Below, in pieces: positions 1-7,919 of a DNA stretch of 64,000 nucleotides. The DNA lies in contig NZ_JAAIWM010000008.1 in the NCBI RefSeq assembly GCF_011008845.1, forward strand, positions 62,001-126,000. The letters run 5' to 3'. A program made the position numbers and the translations under genes. Under the pieces are notes generated by a model. The model did not search any database and had not been told where the DNA came from. It saw only the letters and a list, made by a program, of their open reading frames with translations. Origin of the DNA: Bacillus mesophilus (GTDB lineage: Bacteria > Bacillota > Bacilli > Bacillales > SA4). How positions within the stretch are numbered: the first letter of the stretch is position 1; each line of letters opens with the position of its first letter.

Positions 1-129
1 AAAATTGCTAAACAGTATAGTGTATCTAGCATAGAATTAGATTATTGGGCGGCAAATCAAAAAGTAAGAGATTTTTACAAAAAGAATGGATATCAGATTA
101 ATAGAGAGTATGTATATAAAAATCTATAA
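1..129 (+). CDS. C-terminal fragment of a GNAT-like acetyltransferase (cut by window start)
   Basis: An open frame enters from the left edge and stops at TAA 127-129, giving 42 residues. The tail contains LDYWAANQKVRDFYKKNGY, which resembles the last helix and strand of GNAT N-acetyltransferases, where an aromatic-rich 'A..FYKK.GF' segment contacts CoA. The N-terminal part lies outside the window, so family assignment rests on this tail only. A second GNAT gene follows in the same direction after about 60 bp. Substrate unknown. Confidence 0.6.
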   Translation, partial: KIAKQYSVSSIELDYWAANQKVRDFYKKNGYQINREYVYKNL

Positions 130-189
130 ATACAGACGTAAGAACTGCTTAATGCTGGTTCTTTTGTATTGTTTTAAAAAGGTGGCGAA

Positions 190-657
190 ATGATGGAGCC
201 TATTTCTATAAGAAAACTTGAAATTGAAGAAAATCCTCCACTATCATTATTGTTATTAGCAGATCCATCCAGAGAAATGGTTGAGGATTATACAAGAAGG
301 GGAGTTACATATATTGCAGAAATACTTGGTAATGTAATAGGAGTATACGTAATTGTACCTCTTGAACACGACACAATAGAACTAAAGAATGTCGCAATCG
401 ATGAGAGATTGCAAGGACAAGGGCTAGGTAAGTTATTGGTTCACCATTCAATAGAGGAGGCTAGAGGATTAGGATACCAGAAAATAGAGGTAGGAACAGG
501 AAACTCTAGTATCAGTCAATTAGCATTATATCAGAAATGTGGATTTAGGATAGATTCTATTGAAAAAGACTTTTTCATTAAACATTACAAAGAAGTAATA
601 GTTGAAAACGGAATTCAATGCAGAGATATGGTTAGGCTGTCACAGTGCTTAACATAA
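190..657 (+). CDS. GNAT family N-acetyltransferase
   Basis: The 155-residue protein has the GNAT acetyl-CoA binding core: a central beta strand 'VIGVYVIVPLEHDTIELKNVAID' followed by the pyrophosphate-binding loop ERLQGQGLGKLLV (Q-x-x-G-x-G/A type) and the C-terminal 'ALYQKCGF' segment. It should transfer an acetyl group from acetyl-CoA to an amine; the acceptor cannot be read from sequence. Two ATG codons stand in tandem (190 and 193) behind an AAAGGTGG ribosome binding site. The first 15-20 residues are less conserved. It follows a GNAT fragment and ends at a hairpin terminator, so it probably belongs to that short unit or is monocistronic. Confidence 0.85.
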   Translation: MMEPISIRKLEIEENPPLSLLLLADPSREMVEDYTRRGVTYIAEILGNVIGVYVIVPLEHDTIELKNVAIDERLQGQGLGKLLVHHSIEEARGLGYQKIEVGTGNSSISQLALYQKCGFRIDSIEKDFFIKHYKEVIVENGIQCRDMVRLSQCLT

Positions 658-659
658 GA

Positions 660-685
660 AACCCCCACTTCTTAAAGAGGGGGTT
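660..685. terminator. Bidirectional Rho-independent terminator
   Basis: Arms AACCCCC and GGGGGTT flank a short A/T-rich loop between two converging genes (GNAT on plus, 76-residue ORF on minus), so it can serve both strands. Confidence 0.75.
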
Positions 686-699
686 ATTCATACATTAAA

Positions 700-930
700 T
701 TATTCTAATATAGATAATAATGCCCGATTTCGATCTTCTTGTTCAGCTTCACTTGAAAGGTCATATTTCTTAAGTAAGTGGAAAATCTCATTTAATACAG
801 ATTGACTTGGAGAGTTTAAAGACAGAAAACTTCCTAGTCGATCGTATAAATGACTAGGTAAGAATGGCTTCTGCTCATTTAGTTTTGTTATAACATCGTC
901 GATGGAATGGTCAATTTTACAATTACTCAT
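700..930 (-). CDS. Hypothetical 76-residue protein downstream of moaA
   Basis: I do not recognise this family. The product is small, soluble and predicted mostly helical, with an acidic C-terminus (EAEQEDRNRALLSILE). Its ATG lies 8 bp after the moaA stop and is preceded by AGGGGG inside the moaA 3' end, so it is translated from the fdhD-moaA mRNA. The position as last gene of a molybdenum cofactor/formate dehydrogenase maturation operon suggests, but does not prove, a role connected with formate dehydrogenase. No cysteines other than Cys4 and no membrane segment are seen. Confidence 0.7.
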   Translation of the reverse strand: MSNCKIDHSIDDVITKLNEQKPFLPSHLYDRLGSFLSLNSPSQSVLNEIFHLLKKYDLSSEAEQEDRNRALLSILE

Positions 931-937
931 AATCAGG

Positions 938-1954
938 CTAGCCCCCTATATGTGACATTTCTACTTTACTTCGATCACGTTTTACATGACCGCGTTCCTC
1001 TGAATAGCGATCGTTCCTTCCGTTCCATAACTGTTGAAGATGGGTAGAAAGTTCTTCATCTGAAAGTGATGTTCGGAGTGGAGTTCTAATATCATGACCA
1101 TTAGCTGCAAATAAGCAAGTATAAAGTTTACCCTCTGCCGATAATCTAGCACGATTGCAAGAAGAACAAAAAGCATCTGATACGGAAGAAATAACTCCGA
1201 CCTCATCATTTGAACCTACATAGCGAAAACGACTAGCTACTTCCCCAAGATAATTAGGGGCAATTGGTTCGAGTGGCATAACCGTGTTAATCTCTTCGAT
1301 AATCTGTTTTTTTGTGTAAACATCATCAAGCTTCCATTTGTTCGTATTTCCTACATCCATGAACTCTATGAAACGAAGAATATGTCCTTTTTCCCTGAAA
1401 AACCTGGCCATTGGAATGATCTCATCTTCATTCATTCCTTTTTTTACGACCATGTTTATCTTTACTTGAATGCCTGCTGCGGCCGCGGCATCAATACCAT
1501 CCAAAACAGTCTGAACCGTTACCCCTCGGCCATTTATCTTACCAAACACTTCATCCTTAAGTGAATCTAAACTAATTGAAACTCGCTTAAGACCTGCCTC
1601 CTTTAAGGCTTCTGCATATTTTGGTAGAAGGGAGCCATTTGTTGTCATAGCAATGTCTTCTACACCATCAATTTGATTTATCTTTGAAATAAGCAGATGT
1701 AGGTCTTTTCTCATCAAAGGCTCTCCACCTGTAATTCTAATCTTTTGTACACCTAATGTTTCAACGAAAATTCTAGTTAATCGCTCTAACTCTTCAAATG
1801 ATAAAAGCTGATCTCTCCTTAGAAACTCGAAATCTGGGCCGAAAATTTCTGCGGGCATACAATAAGTACAGCGGAAATTACACTTGTCAGTTACGGAAAT
1901 ACGTAAGTCTCTTAGAGGACGATTAAGTTGATCAAGTACTTTTTGATTATTCAA
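938..1954 (-). CDS. moaA: GTP 3',8-cyclase MoaA
   Basis: Radical-SAM enzyme of molybdopterin synthesis that rearranges GTP to 3',8-cyclo-7,8-dihydro-GTP. The N-terminal SAM cluster motif C25-x3-C29-x2-C32 (CNFRCTYC) and the glycine-rich ITGGEPLMR are present. The C-terminal GTP-binding cluster shows [19 protein letters not shown] (C-x2-C-x13-C). The protein ends in the family's Gly-Gly tail (HIGG). At 338 residues it has normal length. Start is TTG at 1954, with AAAGGAGGAG about 11 nt upstream; no ATG fits better. It begins only 6 bp after the fdhD stop, indicating co-transcription; the other moa/moe/mob genes are not in the window. Confidence 0.96.
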   Translation of the reverse strand: MNNQKVLDQLNRPLRDLRISVTDKCNFRCTYCMPAEIFGPDFEFLRRDQLLSFEELERLTRIFVETLGVQKIRITGGEPLMRKDLHLLISKINQIDGVEDIAMTTNGSLLPKYAEALKEAGLKRVSISLDSLKDEVFGKINGRGVTVQTVLDGIDAAAAAGIQVKINMVVKKGMNEDEIIPMARFFREKGHILRFIEFMDVGNTNKWKLDDVYTKKQIIEEINTVMPLEPIAPNYLGEVASRFRYVGSNDEVGVISSVSDAFCSSCNRARLSAEGKLYTCLFAANGHDIRTPLRTSLSDEELSTHLQQLWNGRNDRYSEERGHVKRDRSKVEMSHIGG

Positions 1955-1960
1955 TTAATA

Positions 1961-2764
1961 TTACTCCTCCTTTTTTTCTTGTAAGATTCGATCAGGATGA
2001 GAATATACGTTAAAAGAGCTGCCACGAATAAACCCTACAGCTGTAATGTTTAAATCGTTCGCTAGTTTTATAGCTAAATCAGTAGGTGCAGATTTAGATA
2101 AAACAATACCAACACCAATTTTGGCGGCTTTGAGAAGAACTTCGGAAGAAATTCTACCGCTAAAAACAATGACTTTATCACGAACAGGTAAGCGATTTAA
2201 CAAACTATATCCATATAATTTATCTAAAGCATTATGCCGTCCTATATCGGTTCTTCCAACAATGATTTCCTCCGATGAGCACAAGGCGGCATTATGAACT
2301 CCACCGGTTTGCTGAAAAACAATACTATTATGTTGCATGTCATTCATAAGTTTAATGCATTGTTCAGGCGTAAGTGTAGTTGTTGATGTAGAAGTTTTGG
2401 CGGTGGTCGCATCATTATGAAAGTAAAACTGCCTGCTTTTACCGCAACAAGACCCTATAAAACGCTTAGAATAATATTCCTGACTCGTAGTGATCTCAGC
2501 ATGTAATTCAACATAAGCATAGCCTCTGTCTTCATTAATGCTAAGTGATTTTATATCATCCCTAAAACGAATAACACCTTCAGATGCTAAAAAACCAATT
2601 ACCATTTCATCAAAATGTGTAGGCGTACATACCATTGTAGCAAATTCCATATTATTTACAAAAATAGTTAATGGAAATTCTAAGACGATATCATCTTCAT
2701 GTTCATGAAGAGTACCATTTGAATATTTTACAATTTTTTGTATATTACTCATTTTTTGAGTCAT
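1961..2764 (-). CDS. fdhD: Formate dehydrogenase accessory sulfurtransferase FdhD
   Basis: FdhD carries sulfur from cysteine desulfurase to the molybdenum cofactor, making formate dehydrogenases active. Family hallmarks include 'HFDEMVIGFLASEG', the cysteine segment GSCCGKSR that houses the persulfide cysteine, 'GGVHNAAL', 'VGRTDIGRHNALDKLYG', and 'FSGRISSEVLLKAAKIG' followed by 'VLSKSAPTDLA'. The start at ATG 2764 follows a GGGTG ribosome binding site; an upstream in-frame GTG at 2773 lacks one. It is first in a minus-strand operon with moaA and a 76-residue ORF, and is divergent from the transporter and the YdeP-type oxidoreductase it probably serves. Confidence 0.95.
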   Translation of the reverse strand: MTQKMSNIQKIVKYSNGTLHEHEDDIVLEFPLTIFVNNMEFATMVCTPTHFDEMVIGFLASEGVIRFRDDIKSLSINEDRGYAYVELHAEITTSQEYYSKRFIGSCCGKSRQFYFHNDATTAKTSTSTTTLTPEQCIKLMNDMQHNSIVFQQTGGVHNAALCSSEEIIVGRTDIGRHNALDKLYGYSLLNRLPVRDKVIVFSGRISSEVLLKAAKIGVGIVLSKSAPTDLAIKLANDLNITAVGFIRGSSFNVYSHPDRILQEKKEE

Positions 2765-2942
2765 TATGATCACCCAGTTAATTTAGATTAATAAAAATAT
2801 AAACATAGAAAACTAAAAGAAACAAGTAATAAGCGTTATGTAAGTATTTAACATTAAAATTAGTTTAAAAAAGTATTGCTAGTACGATTTTATGGTGGTA
2901 CTATGTGTTTACAAAGTTCATAATTTTGTAACATGTTGATTC

Positions 2943-3033
2943 AGAGATAGCGATCCTGTCTTCTAATTAATTTGTTACTTGTTGTAACGATAACTGTTGG
3001 TCCGATAGTAGCGTAACCTGCTAGAAACTAACC
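2943..3033 (+). promoter_or_regulatory. Attenuator-like leader RNA, copy A (unassigned class)
   Basis: Upstream of the antiporter gene, GTTGGT (2996-3001) can pair with ACTAAC (3027-3032), enclosing a small hairpin TAGC-GTAACCT-GCTA (3009-3023). The element ends in ACTAACC. The same arrangement recurs at 4835-4862. The AACC of ACTAACC is also the start of the 5' arm of the terminator at 3030-3092, so the two folds exclude each other. A weaker look-alike (GATAGCGATCCTGTC) begins near 2946. The rest of the 2774-2942 gap is A/T rich, with promoter region for fdhD but nothing else I can identify. No known riboswitch consensus matched from memory. Confidence 0.5.
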
Positions 3034-3092
3034 GTCATTCTTTCTTAACTAGCATTCAAAGAGTGCAATTTAAGAGCGATTGACGGTTTTCT
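3030..3092 (+). terminator. Attenuator terminator upstream of the antiporter gene
   Basis: Arms AACCGTCA (3030-3037) and TGACGGTT (3081-3088) plus an inner TCTTAA/TTAAGA helix are followed by TTCTTTT. It lies before, not after, the coding region (start 3126), so it looks like a conditional terminator controlled by the leader fold. Confidence 0.65.
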
Positions 3093-3125
3093 TTTGTTCT
3101 TTGAAATATAGAGGGGGAAATTTTT

Positions 3126-4391
3126 GTGAAAAAGACAAAAAATCGTTGGCTTATTGCCTTATCAGCTATTTTTATTCATTTATCTATAGGTTCAGCTTAT
3201 GCATATAGTGTTTATAAAAACCCTATTAGCGAACAATTAGGCTGGAGTGGTACTCAAGTATCGCTTGCATTTACTCTTGCTATTGTATTTTTAGGTTTAG
3301 CTGCAGCAATTGGTGGGAAGTACGTAGAGAAATACGGTCCAAGAAAATCTGCAACAGTTTCTGCTATTTTATTTAGTTTAGGACATATTGGTTCAGGATT
3401 TGCAATTTCGATTGAATCGTTACCGTTATTTTTATTTATGTACGGTGTAGTTGGAGGAATTGGTCTTGGTATAGGTTATATCTCACCAGTATCAACCCTT
3501 GTTAAATGGTTCCCAGACCGAAGAGGTTTAGCAACTGGTATGGCGGTATTTGGCTTTGGAGCTGGTGCTTTAATTACAAGTCCAATTGCTGCAAACTTAA
3601 TCGTTTCGATCAATATACAAAGCACATTCTATATTTTAGGTTTTGCATACTTAATTCTAATGATGATTGGTGCTTCTTATATCGCACGTCCAGAAGAGGG
3701 TTGGGCTCCAAAAGGCTTCAATTCAAAAGAAGCTGGTGGAACAAAAATAAAAGCCGATTTATCACAGTTAAATGCTAACGAGGCGGTAAAAACTAAGCGT
3801 TTTTGGTTATTATGGACAATGATCTTTATAAACGTTTCATCTGGGATCATGATCATTTCTGTAGCTTCACCAATGGCTCAAGATATGGTTGGTATGTCAG
3901 CTGTAGCTGCTGCCGCAATGGTAGGACTAATGGGTCTTCTAAATGGTGCAGGTCGTATAGTATGGTCTTCCATTTCTGACTTTATCGGTCGTCCGGCTGT
4001 GTTTATTACGTATTTTAGTATTCAAATCGTAGCATTTGCAGTCATACCATTTACAACGAACGCAATTTTATTCCAATTATTAATTCTTATTGTATTAACT
4101 TGTTATGGTGGAGGATTTGCTGCTTTACCTGCTTTTATAGGAGATTTATTCGGTACAAAACAATTAGGAGCTATTCATGGTTATATCCTTACAGCTTGGT
4201 CATTAGCTGGTGTTGTTGGACCAATTACAGTTTCTTATATCAGAGAAGTAACCAATAGTTATATACCAGCATTCTACATCTTCACGGCTCTATTAGTCAT
4301 TGCTCTTGTTGTTTCACTAATGATGAAAGCGGACATAAAAAAGGTACGTCAGCAAAATGAGATTTCTGATAAAAAGTCTTTAGTGAGTTAA
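3126..4391 (+). CDS. OFA-family MFS transporter (oxalate:formate antiporter-like)
   Basis: A 421-residue protein with about twelve hydrophobic segments, typical of the major facilitator superfamily. The N-terminal 'RWLIALSAIFIHLSIGSAYAYSVYKNPI', the loop 'GLGIGYISPVSTLVKWFPDRRGLATG' and 'GFGAGALI' are characteristic of the oxalate/formate antiporter (OFA) group. The genomic setting beside fdhD/moaA and a formate dehydrogenase-like enzyme fits formate or a related carboxylate as cargo, but specificity is inferred. Start is GTG 3126 behind GAGGGGGA. Expression is probably governed by the leader/terminator immediately upstream. The YbcI-like gene follows 70 bp later. Confidence 0.88.
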   Translation: MKKTKNRWLIALSAIFIHLSIGSAYAYSVYKNPISEQLGWSGTQVSLAFTLAIVFLGLAAAIGGKYVEKYGPRKSATVSAILFSLGHIGSGFAISIESLPLFLFMYGVVGGIGLGIGYISPVSTLVKWFPDRRGLATGMAVFGFGAGALITSPIAANLIVSINIQSTFYILGFAYLILMMIGASYIARPEEGWAPKGFNSKEAGGTKIKADLSQLNANEAVKTKRFWLLWTMIFINVSSGIMIISVASPMAQDMVGMSAVAAAAMVGLMGLLNGAGRIVWSSISDFIGRPAVFITYFSIQIVAFAVIPFTTNAILFQLLILIVLTCYGGGFAALPAFIGDLFGTKQLGAIHGYILTAWSLAGVVGPITVSYIREVTNSYIPAFYIFTALLVIALVVSLMMKADIKKVRQQNEISDKKSLVS

Positions 4392-4462
4392 AATACTTTC
4401 TATTCGAGATTTAATATGATAAAATACCAATCATGATTTAACCTCATAGGTAGGAGGATCTC

Positions 4463-4822
4463 ATGAATAAGTATGAAGCTGAATTCAGCAACCTTGTTCG
4501 TACCTTTAGAAAGAAACACATGGGTAAAGGCCCAAGTAAGATTACTACAACTTTTTGTAAAAATTGGGCAATCTGTGAAATGGAAGGTAACCTCTCTCCA
4601 GTTGAGAAGTTTATCGCTAGTGCCAATGAGGGGAAACAAGCACTGCGGGCTGCTCGAACAGAGATGGTAAAGGAAATGTATCGGAAGAATCCTCCACTTG
4701 AGATGGAAGAATTCTTACAATGCAAATTTGTAGAATTATTTGTTGATATTGATATCGACAGAGATTTTGGAATGTCGATCTTCGTATTCAACGAGGACAT
4801 ACAACAAAAATTTTCTAAATAA
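4463..4822 (+). CDS. DUF2294 / MpsC-like (YbcI family) protein
   Basis: A 119-residue soluble protein that matches the DUF2294 family, now often labelled MpsC-like after a staphylococcal Na+-translocating system; B. subtilis YbcI is of this type. Recognisable parts are 'LVRTFRKKHMGKGPSKI', 'LSPVEKFI', 'VKEMYRKNPP', and the C-terminal 'VDIDIDRDFGMSIFVF'. The start follows GTAGGAGG. Biochemical function is unknown. Location between a carboxylate transporter and a formate dehydrogenase-like enzyme, and directly before a second copy of the leader RNA, suggests a role tied to formate metabolism or the associated ion gradient; this is inference. Confidence 0.8.
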   Translation: MNKYEAEFSNLVRTFRKKHMGKGPSKITTTFCKNWAICEMEGNLSPVEKFIASANEGKQALRAARTEMVKEMYRKNPPLEMEEFLQCKFVELFVDIDIDRDFGMSIFVFNEDIQQKFSK

Positions 4823-4834
4823 CAGGTTTGGCAC

Positions 4835-4862
4835 TTGGTAGCGACCCTGCTAAAGACTAACC
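4835..4862 (+). promoter_or_regulatory. Attenuator-like leader RNA, copy B
   Basis: TTGGT (4835-4839) pairs with ACTAA (4856-4860) around a hairpin TAGC-GACCCT-GCTA, ending in ACTAACC. Order, stem sequence and the ACTAACC tail match copy A at 2996-3033 while the loops vary, as in a conserved RNA. AACC is shared with the 5' arm of the terminator at 4859. The element lies 225 bp upstream of the YdeP-type oxidoreductase. From 4920 to 5070 I see only A/T-rich sequence. Confidence 0.55.
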
Positions 4863-4914
4863 ACCGGATTATCCAATCATGTTTATTATGGTTGAATATC
4901 GGTGGTTTTTTATT
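4859..4914 (+). terminator. Attenuator terminator upstream of the YdeP-type oxidoreductase
   Basis: AACCACCG (4859-4866) pairs with CGGTGGTT (4900-4907), with further pairing inside, and is followed by TTTTATTT. It could end the upstream transcript or attenuate the oxidoreductase gene; the overlap with the leader element favours attenuation. Confidence 0.75.
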
Positions 4915-5086
4915 TGGCTTTAGAGAGAAAATTGACGAAAAATGCAGAAAATCATTTTCAAAGAGAATGAGCGGTAGGAAGTGTAGTAAAAGTAGCCTAT
5001 TGATAATCATCTTATAATGCTTTGTCATTAGGCTAGTTTTTCTAAAAATATAATATTAGGAATTAATAGATTAGGAGTGAAAAAAA

Positions 5087-7447
5087 ATGGGGGAAACAAA
5101 ACACCAAGGACCTATAAAGGCAACTAAAGCACTACAGCCTAAGCACTGGGTGAGTCCAATACCATTTGGTTTCGGAAAGGTGAAACCTCAACACTTTCGC
5201 GATACAATGAAGATCGCTTGGGATAATAAAGATAATCTTGGTTATGCAACACGTATTGTTACACAAGGGGTTTGTGATGGTTGTGCTTTAGGTGTGTCGG
5301 GTCTTTATGATCAAACACTTAAAGGACCTCATATGTGTACAACTAGATTAAATGTACTGCGTTTAAATACGATGCCTGCTTTAAAGGAAGAAATTGTTCA
5401 CGCCGACATTGATGAATTACGCAAATATAGTAGTACAGAATTAAGAAAGCTTGGCCGTATACCATATCCATTAATCCGTCGTAAAGGGGAGAGAAAGTTC
5501 TCACGTCTTACTTGGGATGAAGCAATGGATATTATTGCAAACAAAATGAAGGAATTAGATCCAAAGCAATATGCTTTTTACTTAACATCTAGAGGAATCA
5601 CAAACGAATCCTATTATGTGGCAGGGAAAGTTTCGAGATTCTTAGGTGCAAACAACATTGACAATGCTTCACGTATTTGTCACTCACCTAGTAAAACAGC
5701 ACTAAAAAGATCAATTGGTGTGGGTGCTTCTACTGCTAATTATCAAGATTGGTTTGGTACAGATGTGCTACTATTCTGGGGAAGTGTTGCTTCTAATGCA
5801 TCACCAGTTTCCACAAAATATATGCTAGAAGCAAAAAAACGAGGAACGAAAATCATCGTGGTTAATCCCTACGCAGAGCCTGCAATGGATGAATACTGGA
5901 TTCCATCAAACATGGAATCAGCTTTATTTGGTACCAAAATTGCTGACGATTTCTATAAAGTTAACATTGGTGGAGATATTGCGTTCATGCATGGGATCAT
6001 GAAGCACTGGTTTGAGATGGAAGAAAAACAGCATGGTTCGGCAATTAATCATGACTTTGTAAATAAGCATGTAAACGGATATGAAGAACTTAAAGCAACT
6101 GTTCAAGATCAAGAATGGGATGAAATTATTAAGTCATCAGGTATTTCTAGAGAAAGAATTGCAGAATTAGCCGAGCTGTTAGCAAAGAGTAAAAATGCTG
6201 TTTTTGCTTGGGCTCTTGGGTTAACTATGCACTCTTTTGCAACAGATAATATTTCTCAGGTGGCAAATCTTGCTTTATTACGTGGTTATTTAGGACGTAA
6301 AAACAGTGGGTTAATGCCTTTCCGTGGACACTCTTCTGTACAAGGTGCAGGGGAAATGGGGGCGGATCCATTTGTTCTTCCAGGTGGTGACTTTGAACCT
6401 AAAAATATCGAGCGAATGGAAAAGCTTTGGGGCTTTGAGATTGAGAAATGGCAAGGTGATATTGTTGGGGTTACACTTGAAAATATCATGTTACCAGAGG
6501 ATAGTGAACGTAAAATTAAAATGTACTATCTTTCAGGTGGAAACTTCCTTGAAACAATGCCAGATCCGAATTTCGTTGAAGAGGCGTTGTCTGAACTAGA
6601 TATTCGTGTACACCAAGATATTATTTTTAACACTTCTACACTTGTTGACGCAAAGGAAGCTGTTATTGTCCTTCCTGCTAAAACTCGTTACGAGCAAGAG
6701 GGTGGTGGTACCTCAACTTCAACTGAACGTATGGTTTACTTCTCACCTGAGATAGAAGGAAACAAAAATGAGATTAAAGAAGCGCGTGCGGAATGGAAGA
6801 TATACATTGATCTTGCAAAGCGTGTGAAGCCAGAAACTGCTCATTTAGTAGATTTCAAAGATGCCCAAGAGATTCGTGATGAAATCGCAAAAGCAAATCC
6901 AAATTATGATGGAATTCAACACTTGAAAAAGCAAGGTGACGTATTCCAATGGGGTGGAGCATGGTTATGTGAAGGTGGCGTATGTCCTACTCCAGATGGT
7001 AAAGGGAACCTCATCGGGGTTGAAATTCCAGATCTAAATAAGAAAGATGGACAATTTGTTGTCACCTCACGTCGAGGTAAGCAGTTTAACTCGATGGTAT
7101 ATAAGGAAGTAGATCCATTTAATGGAGCAGGGCGTTATGATGTTCTTATGAACGCTGAAGATGCTCGTAACTTAAGTATTGCTGAAGGAGAAGGAATTGT
7201 TGTCTATAATGGGTTTGGCGTTTTCCAAGGAAAAGCTAAATTTGTAGATATCGCAAAAGGCAATCTTGAGGTGCATTTCCCTGAAGGAAACTTCCTACTA
7301 CCAAGAGGGAGATATGAAAAATACGCAGGAATCCCAGATTATAATATTACAGTCACTGTAGAAAAAGCTGATCGCTACAATGCTCGAAAAGATTCACAAT
7401 ATCTCGAAAAGCGAATTGATGATTTAGAAGTAGATGCACCCGCTTAA
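5087..7447 (+). CDS. FdhF/YdeP family molybdopterin oxidoreductase (formate dehydrogenase alpha-like)
   Basis: A 786-residue bis-MGD oxidoreductase of the YdeP type. Near the N-terminus, C63-x2-C66 and C84 are the only cysteines in the Fe-S region; the usual third ligand position of CxxCxxxC is Val70. E. coli YdeP also has this pattern as I recall it, so it is a family trait. Active-site Cys198 in RICHSPSK takes the place of the selenocysteine/cysteine of FdhH (codon TGT 5678-5680, not TGA). 'GLTMHSFATDNISQVANLALLRG' and 'PFRGHSSVQGAGEMG' are typical cofactor-binding stretches, and a molydopterin-binding domain occupies roughly residues 650-760. No NAD or ferredoxin module is fused and no beta/gamma subunit is adjacent, so the electron partner is unknown. 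fdhD/moaA lie divergently upstream. Confidence 0.9.
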   Translation: MGETKHQGPIKATKALQPKHWVSPIPFGFGKVKPQHFRDTMKIAWDNKDNLGYATRIVTQGVCDGCALGVSGLYDQTLKGPHMCTTRLNVLRLNTMPALKEEIVHADIDELRKYSSTELRKLGRIPYPLIRRKGERKFSRLTWDEAMDIIANKMKELDPKQYAFYLTSRGITNESYYVAGKVSRFLGANNIDNASRICHSPSKTALKRSIGVGASTANYQDWFGTDVLLFWGSVASNASPVSTKYMLEAKKRGTKIIVVNPYAEPAMDEYWIPSNMESALFGTKIADDFYKVNIGGDIAFMHGIMKHWFEMEEKQHGSAINHDFVNKHVNGYEELKATVQDQEWDEIIKSSGISRERIAELAELLAKSKNAVFAWALGLTMHSFATDNISQVANLALLRGYLGRKNSGLMPFRGHSSVQGAGEMGADPFVLPGGDFEPKNIERMEKLWGFEIEKWQGDIVGVTLENIMLPEDSERKIKMYYLSGGNFLETMPDPNFVEEALSELDIRVHQDIIFNTSTLVDAKEAVIVLPAKTRYEQEGGGTSTSTERMVYFSPEIEGNKNEIKEARAEWKIYIDLAKRVKPETAHLVDFKDAQEIRDEIAKANPNYDGIQHLKKQGDVFQWGGAWLCEGGVCPTPDGKGNLIGVEIPDLNKKDGQFVVTSRRGKQFNSMVYKEVDPFNGAGRYDVLMNAEDARNLSIAEGEGIVVYNGFGVFQGKAKFVDIAKGNLEVHFPEGNFLLPRGRYEKYAGIPDYNITVTVEKADRYNARKDSQYLEKRIDDLEVDAPA

Positions 7448-7455
7448 GAATTACT

Positions 7456-7485
7456 AAGACAGGATATTTAATTCCTGTCTTTTTC
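7456..7485 (+). terminator. Rho-independent terminator of the YdeP-type gene
   Basis: AAGACAGGA and TCCTGTCTT arms with an 8-nt loop, followed by a T-run (TTTTTC). Confidence 0.85.
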
Positions 7486-7739
7486 TATGGAATCGTTTCT
7501 CTTCTAACTACGTATCTAACAGATTTTCAAGATAATTTACACTATGTAAAGGAATTTAGTAATAGAATTGCCGATTATTTTAATTAGTGGCACTGTTTGC
7601 TAATCTTACCTTCTATTTACTAATGTTATTATGTATGATCTCGTGTAAAATTGGTTTTGTAAGGAACGCTTAATATCCTGCATTGTTCGTGACCACATAA
7701 AAAAACTGAATAAATATAGATAGGAATGCCTACATTAAT

Positions 7740-7857
7740 AACCCGATGTCATGCTCAATTCATTGACTTGAGAGTACGAGAAGGTTGTTTGCGGCAATCC
7801 ACCTGAGGAAAGTTCAGGTTTTTCTATATCGGTTACGGCAATTTGGGACTTAGATAA
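7740..7857 (+). ncRNA. Possible small RNA in the 7486-7919 gap (weak)
   Basis: The gap after the oxidoreductase holds no credible reading frame. Near its end, ACCTGA/TCAGGT (7801-7819) followed by TTTTTCT resembles an intrinsic terminator, and the stretch GGCAAT occurs twice (7793 and 7836 vicinity). A second terminator stands at 7858. Two terminator-like hairpins without an ORF before them suggest a short untranslated transcript, but I see no convincing promoter and no match to a known RNA family. Bases 7486-7739 show nothing recognisable. Confidence 0.2.
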
Positions 7858-7882
7858 GAACCCACTCTATAAGAGTGGGTTC
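7858..7882. terminator. Rho-independent terminator
   Basis: GAACCCACTCT/AGAGTGGGTTC, an 11-bp perfect stem with a 3-nt loop and TTTTATTT on the plus side. It can also stop the converging lipoprotein gene from the other strand. Confidence 0.85.
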
Positions 7883-7919
7883 TTTTATTTTGGCATATAT
7901 ATTAGCCTAGTAAGTTTTT

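Noticed and set aside
4444..5028. Long minus-strand frame over the YbcI-like gene
   Set aside because: It is the antisense shadow of a recognised family gene and crosses a terminator; no Shine-Dalgarno.
5678..5680. Possible selenocysteine in the YdeP-type oxidoreductase
   Set aside because: The codon at the FdhH Sec position is TGT (Cys198), not TGA, and no SECIS-like hairpin is needed.
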